From positions 509,345 through 573,344 of the forward strand of contig NZ_CP101808.1 in NCBI RefSeq assembly GCF_024498255.1: a DNA stretch of 64,000 bases, in the 5' to 3' direction. Source of the stretch: Mycoplasmopsis equigenitalium. GTDB taxonomy: Bacteria; Bacillota_I; Bacilli_A; Mycoplasmatales; Metamycoplasmataceae. Shown here piece after piece: positions 23,187-33,992 of this stretch (its first letter is position 1; every line of letters starts with the position of its first letter). Below the pieces are notes generated by a model. That model was given only the letters and a program-made list of their open reading frames with translations, was not told the origin of the DNA and searched no databases. A program made the position numbers and the translations under genes.

Positions 23187-25385
23187 CTAAATTTCTTGTT
23201 TATTAGATTCAATATATTTTTTAATAAATGTTGTTAGTGCGTTGTAATCATCAAAATATTTTTCCTTGCCATCTCAAGGTACATGAACTAGATTAAAAAT
23301 ATTATTTTCTAATTTATAACTATTAAGCGAATCTTGATATCAAACATATTTCTTCGATGGCACTATATATTCAGAAAGTATGTATTTCGCATTCGATTTT
23401 AAGTTTTCCATATTAGTTAAATTAAAAGTTTTTTGCAACAAATCTATATCTTCGTTATTAACAAAATTGACCAAACCATTTAAAAAATAAATTGGCACTT
23501 GACTTGTTTTTTTCTTCATTTTTTCTTTAAACTTGTTAAAGTTCTCTAAATTAATAAATTCCCTTGTTTCGTCATATTTGCTTTTAAAAATATTTACGAA
23601 AGAACCGGTTGTAATTGACAAATTATAATTATTAAACAATAATAGTTCGCCGCTTTTTTCTTGTTTTTTTATTGTTTCAAAAAGAGATGGATCATTTTTC
23701 TTAACATATCCAAACAATTCCGCCGCGGAAACTATTTGTGCTTCGTCATCACGATTATTAAATTCTATATCTTGCTCCTGTACGCTTGAAAAATCAATTT
23801 TTTTATTATTTTTATTAACTACTTTATAGTTAAAAATAATATTGTCTTCATTTTTATATATTTTGTCTTGTGGTTTAAAATTACTAATATTAATTAAATT
23901 TCCACCATCTTCAATGTAACATAATTGACCGTTTAGACTTAAAACTTTGTGCTCTTCAATACTGTTTATTAAAACATCATAAATAGCTTTTTCAGTTTCG
24001 CTACCATCTCTTTTAATAATATTATTAAATAGATCATCATAATTTCATATGATTTGATCTTTCTTTCCAATAGGATAAATTTTATCTTTCTCAAGAACTA
24101 TCTCTTTATTTTTGTCACTTAAATCTACTTTTTTCTTTAAAGAGAAAATATTAATTAAATAATTATCAGAAAGACATTTTTTCATCGCATTAAAAATAGC
24201 ATCCACATTATAACTTGTTTCTAGATGTAAATTAAAATTCACATTGCCACGTGAATGTATATTTCATAAATCAATTGGATATCTGTAATCAGATCACCCA
24301 TGCATATACTGTGTTGAAAAATTTGCTTCAGACTTAACAAGCAATTTAGTAAAATCAAAGAATCTTAATCCTTTTTTAAGATTGCCTTGAACCCCATTAT
24401 ATTTTTGATATCAAGAAGCATCTTCTTTAACAATATTTATGTCTAAAAGATCCTCAATATCAGTTTTATGATTTAGAAGATATTGTTTTATTCAATTATC
24501 ATTTACTGTTTTTTGCAAGGAATAGCCAACCTTTTTTCACTGTTCCTCACTATCAAAAGATTCTCATTCTTTTCAGTCAATATAGCCATACTTATCACCT
24601 GATGCGTATTTGGAAATTGGAGTTGAATTATCTGTTTTTCATGTTAATTTAATATCAAGAAACTGATGGCTAGATATTCAGATATCAGTATATATATCTG
24701 ACGCTAATGTTGACAACAAGCCTTTTACTTCATTTTTGGGCAATATCACATATTCGCCATTATCGAGTTTAAGCGCTGAGTATATATTGTTATTAAGATT
24801 ATTGTCATTATTTTCATACAAATCGGTAATTAAACTTTGAAGAGATTTTTCATTGAACGGATTAATTTTTTCTTCGCCTTTTTTAATGAATGTTTTTAAC
24901 GAACTTTTTAGCAAATTTGCTTTAATATCTTCCATTGCTTCCTGTTCGGTATCAAAAATTTTATTAGGTGTTAAACCTTTATATTTCTTGATAATATTCT
25001 TTTCTTCTAAAAATGAATTATATGCTTCTTCTTTGCTATGTACTGGATTAGAATCACTATCAAAATACACCGCAGACACTTTGTTTAAATCATATGGTTT
25101 AATTTCATTATCAATCTTAACTTCGTTGTTGCTTTTACCATATTTTTTCATACCGATCATTTGACTTCTTTTAATATTCGGATTTAAATCTTTTAAAATT
25201 TGTTTTAAAACTTCTTCACTATCGCTAAAAACATAATCTTTGTTATTAACGTGAATTTTTCATGTCGTTTCATTATTCTTATTTTCACCTATTATTTGAT
25301 TATTACTAACACTAAATGCTACTGGCAACACAGCGCATCCTGCAAGATTTATTCCTAAAATTGATTTAATTAAATTTGTTTTCAT
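23187..25385 (-). CDS. Large surface lipoprotein, first of a pair (732 aa)
   Basis: I do not recognise the family. The start ATG 25385 follows AAAGGTTG; the stop is TAG 23187-23189. The signal peptide ends with the classical lipobox LAGC (Cys17). The N-terminal 150 residues hold module copies like those in the next gene (KDYVFSDSEEVL; SNPVHSKEEAY; KIFDTEQEAM), and the C-terminus has FDDYNALTTFIKKYI, alignable with the C-terminus of the partner. The middle (about 220-700) is a polar, Trp/Tyr/Asn-rich region without known motifs. It is the first gene of a two-gene unit whose promoter must lie in the 279-base gap shared divergently with rpsL. Confidence 0.75.
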
Positions 25386-25626
25386 ATCAACCTTTCTTTA
25401 ATACATTAGTTTTTGTCAAACTGCCTTATAATAAAAATTATCAAATAAGAATATACAAATCTCCAGTAATAAATAAAGGGCGTTTATTTACTTTTGTTTG
25501 AGTTTTTTGGCGTTTTATATATTAAACTAATATACCTTATATTATATATAAAAATAATATAATGACTTTGCTAAAACATAGAATATAAATTTTTATTTTT
25601 TCGATACACACGGAGCCGTAATAGTG

Positions 25627-25632
25627 TATAAT
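25627..25632 (+). promoter_or_regulatory. -10 box of the rpsL operon
   Basis: TATAAT lies 33 bases before the rpsL start codon. The rest of the 279-base gap (25386-25664) is AT-rich and showed no small gene or clear hairpin; it must also hold the divergent lipoprotein promoter. Confidence 0.6.
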
Positions 25633-25664
25633 ACAAAAACTTATTATATTAAGAAAGGAATTAA

Positions 25665-26081
25665 ATGCCAACAATTAACCAATTAGTCAATAGTGGTCGT
25701 ACCTTTAAAACTAAAAAACCTAATGCGCCTGCGCTTAGTTTAAGTTACAACTCACTAGAAAAAAGACCAAAAAAGCTTAACTCACCATTCAAACGTGGAG
25801 TATGTACTCGTGTGGCAACGATGACACCTAAAAAACCTAACTCAGCATTACGTAGATATGCTCGTGTTAAGTTATCAAATGGAATGGAAGTTACCGCTTA
25901 TATTCCCGGTGAAGGTCACAACCTTCAAGAACACTCTGTCGTTTTAATTCGTGGTGGTCGTGTTAAAGACTTACCCGGAGTTAGATATCACATTGTTCGG
26001 GGAACACAAGATACAGCCGGAGTTGCTAAACGTAAACAAGGGCGCAGTCTTTACGGTGCTAAAAGAGAAAAAGAAAAATAG
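25665..26081 (+). CDS. rpsL: 30S ribosomal protein S12
   Basis: 138 aa, full length for S12. The decoding-site motifs are intact: [10 protein letters not shown] and [10 protein letters not shown], the places of streptomycin-resistance mutations, with Lys at both key positions. Start ATG 25665 follows AAGAAAGGA. First gene of the str operon (rpsL-rpsG-fusA); tuf does not follow. Confidence 0.98.
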   Translation: MPTINQLVNSGRTFKTKKPNAPALSLSYNSLEKRPKKLNSPFKRGVCTRVATMTPKKPNSALRRYARVKLSNGMEVTAYIPGEGHNLQEHSVVLIRGGRVKDLPGVRYHIVRGTQDTAGVAKRKQGRSLYGAKREKEK

Positions 26082-26109
26082 ACTATATATAAATTAAAAA
26101 AGGAGAAAT

Positions 26110-26580
<471 letters not shown>

Positions 26581-26586
26581 GTGTAT

Positions 26587-28674
26587 ATGGCGAGAGAATA
26601 TCAATTAAAAGATTATCGTAACATCGGGATTATGGCCCACATCGATGCCGGTAAAACTACTACTACCGAACGGATTTTGTTCCACACCGGTAAAATTCAC
26701 AAAATTGGTGAAACTCACGAAGGTGCTTCACAAATGGACTGAATGGCACAAGAACAAGAACGGGGCATCACCATTACCTCAGCAGCAACAACTGCATTCT
26801 GAAAAGGTAAAAGAATAAACATTATTGATACTCCCGGTCACGTGGACTTTACCGTTGAGGTTGAGCGTTCACTTCGGGTATTAGATAGTGCCATTGCTGT
26901 GCTTGATGCACAATCAGGGGTAGAACCACAAACTGAAACAGTTTGAAGACAAGCAACCAATTACAAAGTTCCTCGGATTGTTTTTGTTAACAAAATGGAT
27001 AAAGCTGGCGCAGATTTTGCTGCTGCTGTTAGATCAGTTAAAGATCGTTTAAACGGTAACGCTGTTGCAATTGCATGACCAATTGGAGCTGAAAGTAATT
27101 ATTCAGGCCACATCGATCTAGTCGAAATGCGTGCATGAGAATTTGATGGAAAACCAGAAGAAAACGCCAAAGAAATTACAATTCCAAGCGATTTACTAGA
27201 TATTGCTAAATCAAAACGTCAAGAATTAGTAGAGGCTGTTGCTTCATATGATGATGATTTAATGATGAAAGCACTTGAAGGTGAAGAAATTAGTGCTAAC
27301 GAACTTAAAGCAGCAATTCGTAAAGCAACTTTAACAGCAGAATTCTTCCCCGCATTATGTGGAACAGCATTTAAAAACAAAGGAATTAAAGCTGTGCTTG
27401 ATGCCGTTGTTGATTACATGCCTAGCCCAATTGATGTACCACCAATTAAGGCTCACCTAGGTGACGAAATTAAAGAAATTCCTGCTTCAGATGATGCTGA
27501 ATTTACTGCCCTTGCTTTCAAGGTTGCAACCGACCCTTTTGTTGGAACTATTACATTCTTCAGAGTTTACTCTGGGGTCCTAAACAAAGGAACATACGTT
27601 TATAACTCAACCAAAGATTCTAAAGAAAGAATTGGTCGTGTACTTCAAATGCACGCTAACTCACGTCAAGAAATTGATGAAGTTCGTGCTGGAGATATTG
27701 CTGCAGCAGTTGGTCTTAAATCAACTACTACTGGTGATACTTTAATCTCAGAAAAAGGACAACACCTTGTTCTTGAAAAAATGGTTTTCCCAGAACCAGT
27801 TATCTCACAAGCGCTTGAACCAGAATCAAAAGCTGCAACTGAAAAACTTTCACTTGGTTTACAAAAATTAGCAGCAGAAGATCCAACCTTTAGAACTTAC
27901 ACAGATGAAGAAACAGGTCAAACAATTATCGCTGGTATGGGTGAACTTCACTTAGATATTATTGTTGATCGTTTGAAACGCGAATTTGGTGTTCAAGCTA
28001 AAGTTGGTGCGCCACAAGTTAGCTATCGTGAAACTATTACCCAAACCGCCAAAGTTGAAGGTAAACACATTAAACAATCTGGTGGACGTGGACAATATGG
28101 ACACGTTTGAATTGAATTTGAACCAAACCATGACAAAGGATTTGAATTTGTTGATAAGATTGTTGGTGGAAAAATTCCTGGTCAATACATCAAATCAATT
28201 CAAAAAGGACTTGAAGAAAAAATGGCTGCTGGTATTTTAGCTGGTTATCCAATGATTGATATTAAAGCAACATTATTTGATGGTTCATACCACGAAGTCG
28301 ACTCATCAGAAATGGCATATAAAATCGCTGCTTCTAAAGCCTTAACCAAAGCTAAAACTGCGCTTGGAACAGTACTTCTAGAACCTATTATGGATGTAGC
28401 AGTAGTTGTGCCAGAAGATTACTTTGGTGATGTTATGGGTGACTTATCACGCCGTCGTGGACAAATTAAGGATAACGAAACTAGAAACGATGGCGCACAC
28501 ATAATGCGTGCTAACGTTCCACTTTCGGAAATGTTTGGTTATGCTACCGACTTACGTAGTATGACTGCTGGTCGTGGTACTTACCAAATGCAATTCGACC
28601 ACTATGAAAAATGTCCAAAAAACATTGCGGATGAAATCATTAAAAAACGTAACATCAAAGAGATGGAAGATTAA
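26587..28674 (+). CDS. fusA: Elongation factor G
   Basis: 695 aa, full-length translocase GTPase. G1 is AHIDAGKTT, switch [11 protein letters not shown]4 NKMD, then domains II-V including domain IV with GGRGQYGHV. Conserved Trp residues ([15 protein letters not shown]) are UGA. Start ATG 26587 lies six bases after the rpsG stop with a weak GGTG in between, so coupling to rpsG is likely. Confidence 0.98.
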
Positions 28675-28702
28675 AAATCTAGCCCTTGTGCTAGATTTTT
28701 TT
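28673..28702 (+). terminator. Terminator of the str operon
   Basis: An 11-bp stem AAAAATCTAGC / GCTAGATTTTT followed by T residues, beginning at the fusA stop codon. Confidence 0.9.
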
Positions 28703-28835
28703 ATAATCGTATTTACATCTGTTTTCAATGAAAAATCAAGAAAATTTATTGAAATATCTTCTTTTTTGATTTCAAAAATGAAACAAATATTTACAAAATG
28801 AACACTTAGTTTTAAGTTATTAATTTTACTAATAA

Positions 28836-28841
28836 TATAAA
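28836..28841 (+). promoter_or_regulatory. -10 box of rarA
   Basis: TATAAA ends ten bases before the rarA ATG and there is no ribosome binding site, so the transcript may start with almost no leader. Confidence 0.45.
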
Positions 28842-28851
28842 ATAGTAGTAT

Positions 28852-30066
28852 ATGAAAAATATGGCTAATGCTTTACGACCTAGCAGACTTGATGATATCA
28901 TCGGTCAAAAGAATGTCGTTCAACTTTTAAAAGACACAAAAAAGAATAACTTCTTAACAAGTTATTTGTTTTTTGGTGAACCAGGCGTTGGTAAAACAAG
29001 TTGTGCCATAGCTCTAGCTAATGAATTTGATATATCTTATGCATTATTTAATGCAACAGTGGATTCGAAAGCAGATTTAATTAAAAAACTCGACCTACAT
29101 AAAATCGTTATCATTGACGAGATCCATCGTCTTAACAAGGATAAACAAGACATTTTACTTTCATATTTAGAACAAGATAAAAACATTGTTTTTGCAACCA
29201 CCACCGAAAATCCTTATTTTAAAGTAAACCCCGCATTGCGAAGCAGAATGAAAATACTTGAATTCAAAAAATTAAGCGTTGCCGATATTAAAGAGGGGAT
29301 CAAAAAACATTTTACGAACAAAGTATTTACTTTTAAAATCACCGATCAAAATTTAACCTCTCTAATCGAATCTTCGAGCGGTGATTATCGAAATGTTTTG
29401 AATAACTTGCAATTTATTGAAAAAATTTATCCAAAAAAAGAAATTAGCCTAGAACTAATTAAAACAATTGTTCCAAACATTAATTTCTTTTCTGATAAAG
29501 ATGCAACTTCTCACTACGATAATTTAAGTGCATTTCATAAATCGTTGCGAGGAAGCGATGTTGATGCCGCCCTTTATTACGCATCTTTAATTTTGGAAAC
29601 TGGTGATATGGATGGATTAATTAGAAGAATTGTCGCAATGTCATATGAAGATATTGGTCTTGCTAGCCCAAATATTCAAATTCGTGTCGATGCCGCGGTT
29701 AGGGCAATTGAACGTCTTGGCCTACCTGAAGCATTATTACCGCTTGGTTTTATAATATGCGAATTGTGCTTAGCACCAAAATCAAATAGCGCTTACAAAG
29801 GTATTACAAAAGCGCTTGATTATGTTAAAACAGGTAAAATTTATGATATTCCAAAACATTTAAAAGATGCTCACTACAATTCGGCATCTAAACTAGGATA
29901 TGGTATTGAGTACAAATACCCACATGATTATCCTTATCATTATGTGGAGCAAACTTATCTGCCTAATGAATTAAAAAATATTAAATTTTTTGAATTTGGT
30001 AGTTCAAAAAATGAAAAAAATTACAAAGAATATTGAGATCTCATCAAGAAAATGGTAAAGGAGTAG
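28852..30066 (+). CDS. rarA: Replication-associated recombination protein A (AAA+ ATPase)
   Basis: 404 aa RarA/MgsA clamp-loader-like ATPase acting at stalled replication forks. Walker A is GEPGVGKTS (42-50), Walker B IVIIDEIHRL, sensor 1 TTEN, and the C-terminal part has the tetramerisation region (AMSYEDIGLA; CELCLAPKSN). UGA at 30034-30036 is Trp; the stop is TAG 30064-30066. The ATG at 28852 or the one three codons later could start it. First gene of a tight unit with pheS, two bases apart. Confidence 0.93.
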
Positions 30067-30068
30067 AG

Positions 30069-31019
30069 ATGGAATTAGATTTAAATAAAATCAATAACCT
30101 CGAAGATTTGAAAAATGCCAAAAACAAAGCATATGGCGAGGGGAGTGAGCTATGAAAATTGCAACAAAAAATCAAAACCGCAAGCAATGAAGATAAAAAA
30201 CAAATTGGAAAGGAACTTGCGCAACTTAAAAACAAGTTAGACACCTTTTTTGAACAAGCAGCAGTGCATGTTGAAAATCTAAGAATCAAGGCAATTATGG
30301 ATGCTGATAAAACAGATTTGTTTGAACCAGTTAATTCACAAGGGACCCTACACCCAATAACTTTAGTAATTAATCGCCTTAAAACCTGATTCTTACAAAA
30401 TAATTACTACGAAGCAAACTACGGCGAAATCGAAACTGACCATTACAATTTTGAACAGCTAAATATCGCTAAAGACCATCCAGCCCGTGATATGCAGGAT
30501 TCACTATATATTGACGAAAACAATTTGCTGCGTACGCATAATACCGGTGTTAGTGCTCGCGAGCTAGAAAAAAATAAAAATAAGTCATTTTACAACTTCA
30601 CAATTGGCAAAGTTTATCGAAACGATGAAGATGATGCCACACACTCACACCAATTTACGCAACTTGATTTTGTTGGTGTTGGTAAAATCAGCTTTCCTGA
30701 TTTAATTCAAACACTTAGTGATTTACTTTCGTATGTTTTAGAACAAGATGTTAAAATTCGCTTAAGACCAAGTTACTTCCCTTTTACTGAACCTAGCGTC
30801 GAAGTTGATGTCTTTTACAATAATCGATGAATTGAAGTTCTTGGTGCCGGAATGGTACATCCCGAGGTAATGAAAAAAGCAGGTTATACTAATGATATGA
30901 ATGGCTTTGCTGCTGGTATTGGAATTGAAAGGCTAACAATGATTAAGTACAACATCACTGATATTCGTGAATTTTATTCAAATGATTTAAGTTTTCTTAA
31001 TCAATTTAAAAATGATTAA
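30069..31019 (+). CDS. pheS: Phenylalanyl-tRNA synthetase alpha subunit
   Basis: 316 aa catalytic alpha subunit of the (alpha-beta)2 enzyme charging tRNA-Phe. The N-terminal coiled coil (residues about 25-75) is followed by the class II core: HPITLVINR, motif 2 ([14 protein letters not shown]) and motif 3 [13 protein letters not shown]. Start ATG 30069 follows AAAGGAGTAG, which overlaps the rarA end. Its last eight bases overlap ung. Confidence 0.96.
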
Positions 31020-31650
31020 TTATATTAAACAAGAGTTAGAAAAAGATTACGTTAAAGTGATCTTAAATAAAGTTGATAAATTGCGAAAAACCACTAACAT
31101 CTTCCCTGAAAAAAGCGACGTTTTTAACGCTTTAACAAAAACCAATTTTGATGATTTAAAACTTATAATTATTGGTCAAGATCCTTACCCTACAAAAGGA
31201 GTAGCAGATGGTTTTGCCTTCAGCAGTAAAACAATTCTACCTAAATCTCTAAATAATATTTTTACTGAAATTAAAAAAGATTTTCCCGACTTTAATCATG
31301 AAACTAATAGTCTAGAAAATTGAGCAAAACAAGGTGTGTTATTACTAAATACTACCTTAACCGTTGAAGAAGGAAAACCATTATCACATAAGAATTTTGG
31401 ATGAGATAAATTGACTCATAAAATATTTGAATTAGTTACTCAAAATCACGATAATTTAATGATATGTTTGTGAGGCAATAAAGCACAAAAATTCGCTAGC
31501 AATATTGACCTAAGTAGGCACGTTATCTTTCGCAATTCGCACCCATCGCCATTAGGTTATTATCGTAATTTTAAAGACTGCGGAATTTTCAAAAAAATCA
31601 ACAAAACTCTTGAAAAAATGTTGAAAAAACCAATAAATTGGAATTTATAA
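31012..31650 (+). CDS. ung: Uracil-DNA glycosylase
   Basis: 212 aa family-1 UDG that removes uracil from DNA. The water-activating motif is GQDPYP with Asp57, and the minor-groove loop is HPSPLGYY with His177. Several UGA Trp codons are present (FGWDKL, CLWGNKAQ). The start overlaps pheS by eight bases and the end lies 11 bases before pheT, so it is embedded in the pheS-pheT transcription unit. Confidence 0.95.
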
Positions 31651-31661
31651 AAGGAGGAATT

Positions 31662-33734
31662 ATGAAGTTTTCTGTTAATAAATTAAAAACTTTGTTAAAC
31701 CATAACGAACTAACAGCAACACAAATTGCAAACGCAATAAATAAGATCGGATTTGAAGTTGAAGAAATTATTGAACCAATTAAAATTAAGAACTTAAAAT
31801 TTGGACAAATACTTGAAATTTCCAAAAATCCAAACGCCGACAAATTAAATGTTTGCAAAGTAAAATTCAATGACAAAATCAGAATTATTCAAACTAACGA
31901 TTCTAGTGTTCAAGTGGGAAAAAATTACCTCGCAATTGTGGATGAAGGATATGCTGGAAACTTAATTATCAAACCAACCGAAATCAAAGGAATTTTATCG
32001 CAAGGAATGTTTTGTTCACTTGAGGAAATTGGTTTTAATAAAGATTTAATCGGTAACTACAAAAATCGAATTTTTACACTAGAAACGGACATTAAAAACG
32101 ATCCAATCAAGACTTTAAATTTAGACGACTATTTTATCGACGTTTCAATTTTAGCAAACCGTAATGACGCCAACTCGTACACAATAATGGCAGCGGAGCT
32201 TAGTGCGTATTTTAACTACAAAAATAACCTCGTTTCCCAAAAAATATCATCAGATCTACCAACAGAAAAAATTATTGATTTAGCAAATAAAAAGGATATC
32301 GAAAACCTTGTAGCTATTAGATTAAGCAATATTCCAGCCTTAAACATTCAAGATGAATTACTTTTATTAAAACACGACTTCGAACTTAAAAACAACACCG
32401 AAAATTACTTTAATTACTTATCAATTCTTTTTGGTCTGCCAATCACCTTTGTTAACAACGATCATAACTTTAGGCTTGAAAAAAAGAATGACGTTCTTTC
32501 GCTAGTTTCGAGCAAAAACAAAATTGTCTTGGGAGCAAATAATCTAAATAACATTGAAAATAATTCAGCACTTCTTGTTGCAATTCCTTCAATTACAGAT
32601 GCAAGAAAAAACCTAAAATCAGCAAAAATTTCAAATTTTAATTCGCAGATTACAATTAAAAAGGTTGCACCTGGTCTTATAAATTTACTTATTTCAAAAC
32701 TTAAAAACAACATCAATGCCATTGATATCGCAAAACTGGAATCTGAAGAAACGATTATTAAAATTGATAATGAAAAACTTAACCGCTATGCTAACTTTGA
32801 TTTTGTTAAATCTGAGGCTTTTAAAGATATTAAAAATCGCCTAAAAATTCTTGGCTTTAAATTTCAAAAAAACTTTGTTGTGGTTCCTCAAAATCGCTAC
32901 GATATCAAAAATTTCGAAGATATAATTGAAGAAATTTTTAGATTTTACGATTATGATAATTTTGAAAAAATCAAAATTAACAAAATCTACACCGAAGTAA
33001 AACAACCAAATGTAATTAAAGATATGATGGTTGCTAATAGTTTTAACGAAATTTTAACTTTTACACTACGAAGTAAAGAAGAAGCGTTGTTTGATCCTTT
33101 CGATTTTAAAAATACCATTTCACTTCAAACATATGTTTCAGAAAATCACAAATACATTCGTAACTCGCAACTCGTTTCATTACTTGAAGTAATAAATTAC
33201 AACTACAAACGTAAAGCGGCTATTTTAAACTTTTTCGAAATCGGTTCAATTAATAAAAATAAGCAAAGTTTAATTTTCAGCTCAAATCAAAAATCATTTA
33301 ATGAAATGAAGCAAATTATCAAAAACCTAATCGGAGATTTTAATCTTGAAAAATGAAGTGATTTTAACTACATTCATACCAATGTTGGAGCAAAAATTTT
33401 TAAGAACAATGAACTAGTTGGGTGAATTGCAAAAATTAATCCTAAATACGATCCAACAAATTCAATTTTTGTCGAACTAATCAAACTTGACTTTAGCAGC
33501 AAACACAGTTTTCAAGAATATAACAAAGATCCTCTTGCTTACGCAGATTTCACCTACGAATTAAATGAAGGTGAATCAGTCAAAGAATATCTTAATATCT
33601 TTAAGAAAATTGATCGCGATTTACAAATTGCCATCATTGATCGTTTTGCAAAAAACAACAAAATTAACACAACATTTCGTGTTTTTGGCAATAAAGAAAC
33701 GATTGCTGCAATTAACGAAAAATTAAATAAATAA
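31662..33734 (+). CDS. pheT: Phenylalanyl-tRNA synthetase beta subunit
   Basis: 690 aa, shorter than the roughly 800 aa of Bacillus PheT. ATG 31662 is chosen because AAGGAGGAAT directly precedes it. Domains in order: tRNA-binding EMAP-like domain (about 42-150, PNADKLNVCKV), B5/B1 region (DVSILANRNDANS), a reduced B3/B4 editing domain (about 215-345), a B5 domain, the class-II-like core, and a C-terminal FDX-ACB anticodon-arm-binding domain. The editing domain lacks the usual QPLHAFD and AGVMGG motifs, so proofreading of Tyr-tRNA-Phe is probably lost. UGA at 33354-33356 is Trp. Confidence 0.95.
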
Positions 33735-33759
33735 AAGCCAGCGTTGCTGGCTCTTTTTT
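33733..33759. terminator. Bidirectional terminator after pheT
   Basis: AGCCAGC / GCTGGCT stem with loop GTT; a T-run follows on the plus strand, and the minus strand reads CTTTTATTTATTT. It can end pheT and also a minus-strand transcript from the spacer. Confidence 0.85.
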
Positions 33760-33884
33760 CATCCCTCGCAAGGCGATGAAATCTATTAGCATATGAAATG
33801 AGAATTACATCTCGCAAGAAACTCTTAAGCGACTATGCTGCTATCGCTACCAAGCATATTATTTAAATGTATAAATAACACATC
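33735..33884 (-). ncRNA. Candidate structured small RNA between pheT and argS
   Basis: About 90 bases here (33766-33855) are near 40% GC, well above the AT-rich flanks. Read on the minus strand they fold into successive hairpins: TATGCT/AGCATA, CGC-AAGA/TCTT-GCG, GAGA/TCTC and CATC-CCT/AGG-GATG. CTTGCGAG occurs twice. An extended -10 (TGTTATAAT, 33899-33891) lies upstream on that strand, and the bidirectional pheT terminator lies downstream, giving a transcript of about 150 nt. It does not look like SRP RNA, tmRNA or RNase P RNA. Strand and existence are inferred. Confidence 0.4.
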
Positions 33885-33890
33885 AACCAC

Positions 33891-33899
33891 ATTATAACA
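33891..33899 (-). promoter_or_regulatory. Extended -10 promoter inside a 9-bp palindrome
   Basis: TGTTATAAT on the minus strand is part of the palindrome TTATAACAC / GTGTTATAA (33892-33916 region). The other arm gives TGTTATAA towards argS, so the element could be a pair of divergent promoters. Confidence 0.4.
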
Positions 33900-33992
33900 C
33901 AAGCTAGCGTGTTATAAAAATTTTTATAAAAAATATTTTAATAAATCGAAAATGGTTATTATATATAATAGTATGTTAATGAAGAGGTCGGT

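Noticed and set aside
19587-25385. Lipoprotein pair as a mycoplasma immunoglobulin-binding protein and protease (MIB-MIP)
   Set aside because: Both are surface gene pairs, but I see no serine protease motif in either protein and the repeat modules do not resemble what I know of MIB or MIP.
33776-33874. A 32-codon plus-strand ORF (MKSISIWNEN...) in the pheT-argS spacer
   Set aside because: All three plus-strand frames are rather open across this segment, there is no good ribosome binding site, and the hairpins and flanking promoter/terminator favour an RNA over a peptide.
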